This document shows, in pieces, positions 6,073 through 8,435 of a DNA stretch of 8,435 nucleotides. This DNA comes from Acidobacteriaceae bacterium (lineage in GTDB: Bacteria > Acidobacteriota > Terriglobia > Bryobacterales > Bryobacteraceae). Position 1 is the first letter of the stretch. The number at the start of each line of letters is the position of its first letter. The stretch is from NCBI GenBank assembly GCA_019246575.1, contig JAFAQG010000375.1, forward strand, positions 1 to 8,435, written 5' to 3'. The notes under the pieces were generated by a model that worked only from the letters and a program-made list of their open reading frames with translations, ran no database searches and was not told the DNA's origin. Made by a program: the position numbers and the translations under genes.

Positions 6073-6947
6073 GCCGGAACGCTGTTTTTCATGCGCGCAT
6101 GCCGGGCCGTATACTGCTCGCGATAACGTAAGAATGCTGTACGAAGCTGGTCCAGCAGTTTTCGATTTTGCGACATGGGTTCACCATCTATTTCGAGCAC
6201 GGGAAGCAGATCACGAGTAGTAGAGGTTATAAATATTTGATCGCTTTCTTCGAGCATCGACGGTGTAAGTTCACGTTCAGTGATGGTAACTCCCGCTACT
6301 CGAATTTCCTCGAGCAGTAAAGCACGAGTAACTCCAGGAAGACAGCCGGAGCTACTAAGCGGCGGGGTGCAGACTTCATTGCCTTGGAGGACGAAGATAT
6401 TCGCCGATGTACATTCGCTTACCTGGCCCTCTTGGTTCAGCAGCACATATTCGTCGAAACCATTCTCGTGGGCCCGCTCATAGCAGGCGAGGTTCTCAGC
6501 CCAGGACGTGATCTTCGCTCCCGCAAACGGCGAAGCACCGTATCTCGCGTGCGGCATGTAGCTCAGCTTCACGCCCTCACCCCAGTCACGCAGGTTCGCG
6601 GTAAATGCGATGAGATCGGCATCGCGTGCGACGTCCGGACCTTCGAACAGTCCGCCCCTGTTCCGGACGAGCGCTACGCGCAGGGTTGCGTTATAGGCGT
6701 CGTTTTTGTCGACAAGCTGCAGGAGTAAATCCTGCAGAACCGGCGCAGGCAGGTCGAAGGGGACCAGGAGGCGTTCGGCATCGTGCTTCATGCGGTCGTA
6801 GTGGCGCTCGAAAGCAAACAACACACCGTCTGCGACGCGCAAGGTACTGAACACACCCCAACCATTCATGAATCCGACTTGGCCGGGTGAAAGAAGCCGC
6901 TCGCGCGTGTGGCGGATATCTCCGTTGTGAAGCAGGTACGCGTGCAC
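6069..6947 (-). CDS. Class IV PLP-dependent aminotransferase (branched-chain / aminodeoxychorismate-lyase-like)
   Basis: This 292-residue cytoplasmic enzyme has fold type IV PLP architecture. It shows SPGQVGFMNGWGVFSTLRV (20-38), the Arg in FERHYDRM (46-53) near the phosphate site, the catalytic Lys145 in GAKITSWAEN, and Glu178 with Asn183 in VSECTSANIFV. The GCLPGVTR (201-208) and TSTTRDLLPV (241-250) loops close the cofactor site. The family contains branched-chain aminotransferases (IlvE), D-amino acid aminotransferases and 4-amino-4-deoxychorismate lyase (PabC). Sequence alone does not choose between them, and no pabA/pabB or ilv genes are adjacent. The GTG at 6947 is preceded directly by an in-frame TAG (6948-6950), so the start cannot lie upstream. 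It has no Shine-Dalgarno but TAAAAT 8 nt upstream. The gene is first in a two-gene unit with the zinc-ribbon protein and divergent from the dehydrogenase. Confidence 0.88.
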   Translation of the reverse strand: MHAYLLHNGDIRHTRERLLSPGQVGFMNGWGVFSTLRVADGVLFAFERHYDRMKHDAERLLVPFDLPAPVLQDLLLQLVDKNDAYNATLRVALVRNRGGLFEGPDVARDADLIAFTANLRDWGEGVKLSYMPHARYGASPFAGAKITSWAENLACYERAHENGFDEYVLLNQEGQVSECTSANIFVLQGNEVCTPPLSSSGCLPGVTRALLLEEIRVAGVTITERELTPSMLEESDQIFITSTTRDLLPVLEIDGEPMSQNRKLLDQLRTAFLRYREQYTARHARMKNSVPA

Positions 6948-6955
6948 CTAGATCA

Positions 6956-6961
6956 ATTTTA
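6956..6961 (-). promoter_or_regulatory. Candidate -10 box (TAAAAT) for the aminotransferase operon
   Basis: Minus-strand TAAAAT (five of six to TATAAT) ends exactly 8 nt (TGATCTAG) before the GTG at 6947. The TAG in these 8 nt is an in-frame stop that fixes the start. No Shine-Dalgarno is present, which fits a leaderless mRNA. Confidence 0.5.
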
Positions 6962-7001
6962 GCGAACGCGTTGTGAGTGACCTTCCGCTGTAATCTTCAG
7001 G

Positions 7002-7007
7002 TGTAAA
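7002..7007 (+). promoter_or_regulatory. Candidate -10 box (TGTAAA) for the dehydrogenase
   Basis: TGTAAA matches TATAAT at only four of six positions but again ends exactly 8 nt (CTCGCTTC) before the GTG at 7016. It overlaps the left arm of the inverted repeat at 7004-7028. Confidence 0.35.
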
Positions 7008-7028
7008 CTCGCTTCGTGCGCGAGTTTA
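7004..7028. repeat. Perfect 9-bp inverted repeat centred on the dehydrogenase start codon
   Basis: TAAACTCGC (7004-7012) and GCGAGTTTA (7020-7028) are exact reverse complements around a 7-nt spacer, TTCGTGC, whose middle base is the G of the GTG start (7016). The left arm overlaps the candidate -10. As DNA this would be an operator over -10 and +1. As RNA, if a longer transcript exists, it would be a hairpin presenting the start codon in its loop. Confidence 0.55.
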
Positions 7029-7876
7029 GAGACAGAACCGCGGTGATTACGGGCGGTGCGAGCGGAATCGGGCGCGCAATGGCCGAACGCTTCGCATCAG
7101 AAGGAATGCGGATCGTATTGGCGGACATCGAGGAGACGCCGCTCAGAGAAACTGCAGAGGCAATGCGTCAAAATGGCGCGACGGTTCTGGCTTGCCGAGT
7201 GGACGTGACAAATGCAGTCGAGGTGGAAACGCTCGCGGAAGCGGCTTACAAAGAGTTCGGTGCGGTTCATCTGCTGTGCAATAACGCCGGCGTGATCAGT
7301 GAGGGAGCGCCGGTGTGGAAAGAATCCCTCGAGAATTGGGCGTGGGTTCTCGGCGTGAACTTCTGGGGCGTGCTGCATGGCATTCGTGCCTTTGTGCCGC
7401 GCATGATCGCAAGCGGAGAAGAAGGGCATGTGGTGAATACCGCTTCTGTCGCAGGGCTCACGACCCGGCCGCTGATGGCGTCATACAATGTTTCGAAGCA
7501 TGCCGTGGTTGCGGTCTCGGAATGTCTCCACGCGGAGTTGCAGTTGACGACAGATAAGGTCCGCGCCTCGGTCCTGTGCCCCGCATTCGCACGCACGCGT
7601 CTTGCTGAGAGCACGCGCAACAGGCCGCACGATCCAGAAACGCATGCCGAGACTTCTTATGGTTTTCACGAGGCTTGGAAAGCCGTTGTAGAACAAGGCA
7701 CGCCGCCTGAAGAGATCGCCGGACGCGTTATGGAAGCAGTTCGCAACGAGCAGTTTTGGATACTAACCCATCCAAATACCGATAAAGCAGTGCGCGAGCG
7801 TTTCGAGTCCATGCTGGCGCGCACGAACCCGGAAGCCCGCGATTTGCGGCCGCAAGCAAGCAGGCTTAAGCCGTAG
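7016..7876 (+). CDS. Short-chain dehydrogenase/reductase (classical SDR)
   Basis: This 286-residue NAD(P)-dependent oxidoreductase has a complete classical SDR signature. The cofactor loop TGGASGIG is at 12-19, Asp37 at the end of the second strand (LADIEE) favours NAD(H) over NADP(H), and Asp63-Val covers the adenine. NNAG is at 89-92. The catalytic tetrad is Asn115 (GVNFWG), Ser144 (NTASVAG), Tyr157 and Lys161 (YNVSK). The length is slightly above the 250-residue norm because of a substrate loop and a C-terminal extension (about 195-286). The substrate cannot be read from the sequence; secondary alcohols or keto compounds are likely. The GTG start places MREFRDRTAVITGG in the standard register. 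It is divergent from the aminotransferase (68-bp gap) and overlaps the convergent pyrophosphatase by 11 bp. Confidence 0.92.
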   Translation: MREFRDRTAVITGGASGIGRAMAERFASEGMRIVLADIEETPLRETAEAMRQNGATVLACRVDVTNAVEVETLAEAAYKEFGAVHLLCNNAGVISEGAPVWKESLENWAWVLGVNFWGVLHGIRAFVPRMIASGEEGHVVNTASVAGLTTRPLMASYNVSKHAVVAVSECLHAELQLTTDKVRASVLCPAFARTRLAESTRNRPHDPETHAETSYGFHEAWKAVVEQGTPPEEIAGRVMEAVRNEQFWILTHPNTDKAVRERFESMLARTNPEARDLRPQASRLKP

Positions 7877-8435
7877 TCGATCGCATATTCTCAGTCGAAA
7901 GCCATTCAAGAAGCGCTCGCAATGCCTTGCCGCGATGGCTGACTGCGAGCTTTTCCGCCCGCGTCAGCTCAGCGAACGTGCGTCCGAGCGGAGGATAGAA
8001 AAATAGAGGATCGTAGCCGAAGCCGTTATGACCGCGCGGCGCTGTCAGGATTTCACCTTCCGCCGTGCTCTGAACAGTGGTGAGCAGCGTTCCCGCTTGG
8101 GCCAAGGCGAGTCCGCAGACGAACTGCGCATGACGGTTCATGGTATGTCGAAGCCGTTCTAAGACAAGCGCGTTGTTCGCCGCATCCGAAGCCGAAGGAC
8201 CTGCATACCGGGCAGAGAAAACGCCCGGCTCGCCGCCGAGCGCATCAATGACGAGGCCGGAATCGTCCGCAAACACGAGCTCGTTGGTGTGGCGCGAGTA
8301 ATACGTTGCTTTGAGCGCGGCGTTTTCCTTGAAGGTTTCTCCCGTTTCCTGAGGCGCGGGGACATTGCCCAGCGCTGGTAGGGGTGCAATCTGCACGTGC
8401 GGCGCTTTAGATAGGGCGGCGGCCATCACAAACTC
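7866..8435 (-). CDS. rdgB: XTP/dITP pyrophosphatase (HAM1/RdgB family), N-terminus cut by window edge
   Basis: The enzyme hydrolyses non-canonical purine triphosphates (dITP, XTP, ITP) to monophosphate and pyrophosphate, keeping them out of DNA and RNA. The visible part, about 189 residues, reads in from the right edge as EFVMAAALSK. This suits the end of the family's first motif (TGNxGKxREF), whose first roughly 12-15 residues lie outside the window; the GTG/ATG codons at 8424-8429 are therefore probably internal. Retained motifs are ETGETFKENAALKA (catalytic-site Glu), FADDSGLVIDALGGEPGVFSARYAG (metal-binding Asp-Asp pair), GHNGFGYDPLFF, and AVSHRGKALR (His-Arg of the base pocket). The C-terminus is complete, and the last 11 bp overlap the 3' end of the dehydrogenase gene on the other strand. 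Confidence 0.92.
   Translation of the reverse strand, partial: EFVMAAALSKAPHVQIAPLPALGNVPAPQETGETFKENAALKATYYSRHTNELVFADDSGLVIDALGGEPGVFSARYAGPSASDAANNALVLERLRHTMNRHAQFVCGLALAQAGTLLTTVQSTAEGEILTAPRGHNGFGYDPLFFYPPLGRTFAELTRAEKLAVSHRGKALRALLEWLSTENMRSTTA

Noticed and set aside
6938..6971. Two ACGCGT hexamers 28 bp apart flanking the aminotransferase start
   Set aside because: The hexamer also occurs inside the dehydrogenase gene and is expected about twice by chance in a window of this size; there is no extended match around the copies.
1..8435. CRISPR array, tRNA/rRNA, insertion sequence, phage or toxin-antitoxin system
   Set aside because: I saw no direct-repeat array, cloverleaf, transposase or integrase motif, or small gene pair of that type; the genes are ordinary chromosomal ones.

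Overview
The window reads as ordinary bacterial chromosome: moderately GC-rich, densely packed, with short intergenic gaps. There are no mobile elements, phage genes, CRISPR arrays, tRNAs or rRNAs. The mix of genes suggests Acidobacteriota, possibly a Solibacteres/Bryobacterales-like or Terriglobia-like soil lineage. The main pointers are a bactofilin next to a small methyltransferase with a degenerate SAM motif, a secreted serine hydrolase with a CACTGLPRQD signature, and a twin zinc-ribbon protein. This assignment rests on recalled family resemblance and was not searched.

Layout from left to right. Positions 6-371 hold the open 3' part of a Ser/Thr-rich, probably exported protein whose beginning is missing or broken. 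Next comes a secreted alpha/beta hydrolase (603-1478, +), convergent with a small class I methyltransferase (1572-2204, -). The methyltransferase lies downstream of, and probably in the same transcription direction as, a bactofilin (2319-2912, -). Divergent from the bactofilin is a stand-alone coiled-coil/GAF sensor protein (3069-3623, +), followed after 31 bp by a large secreted class C beta-lactamase-type serine hydrolase (3655-5703, +). That gene's 3' end overlaps a convergent two-gene unit: a class IV PLP aminotransferase (6069-6947, -) and a duplicated zinc-ribbon protein (5674-6072, -) joined by an ATGA overlap. A 68-bp divergent promoter region separates the aminotransferase from a short-chain dehydrogenase (7016-7876, +). 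The dehydrogenase gene overlaps tail to tail with an XTP/dITP pyrophosphatase (7866-8435, -), whose first residues lie beyond the right edge.

The genes do not form one pathway. Housekeeping functions (nucleotide-pool sanitation, amino-acid transamination, cytoskeletal scaffold) are mixed with secreted hydrolases and signalling or regulatory proteins. The most striking signal is in the start sites. Six genes lack a convincing Shine-Dalgarno sequence but carry a TATAAT-like hexamer ending 7-8 nt before the start codon (exactly 8 nt in five of them), the layout expected of leaderless mRNAs. Bactofilin is the exception, with a GAGGAG ribosome site. Several intergenic dyads coincide with these predicted promoters. 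One is a perfect 9-bp inverted repeat centred on the GTG start of the dehydrogenase; another is a 12-bp-arm repeat upstream of the secreted esterase.
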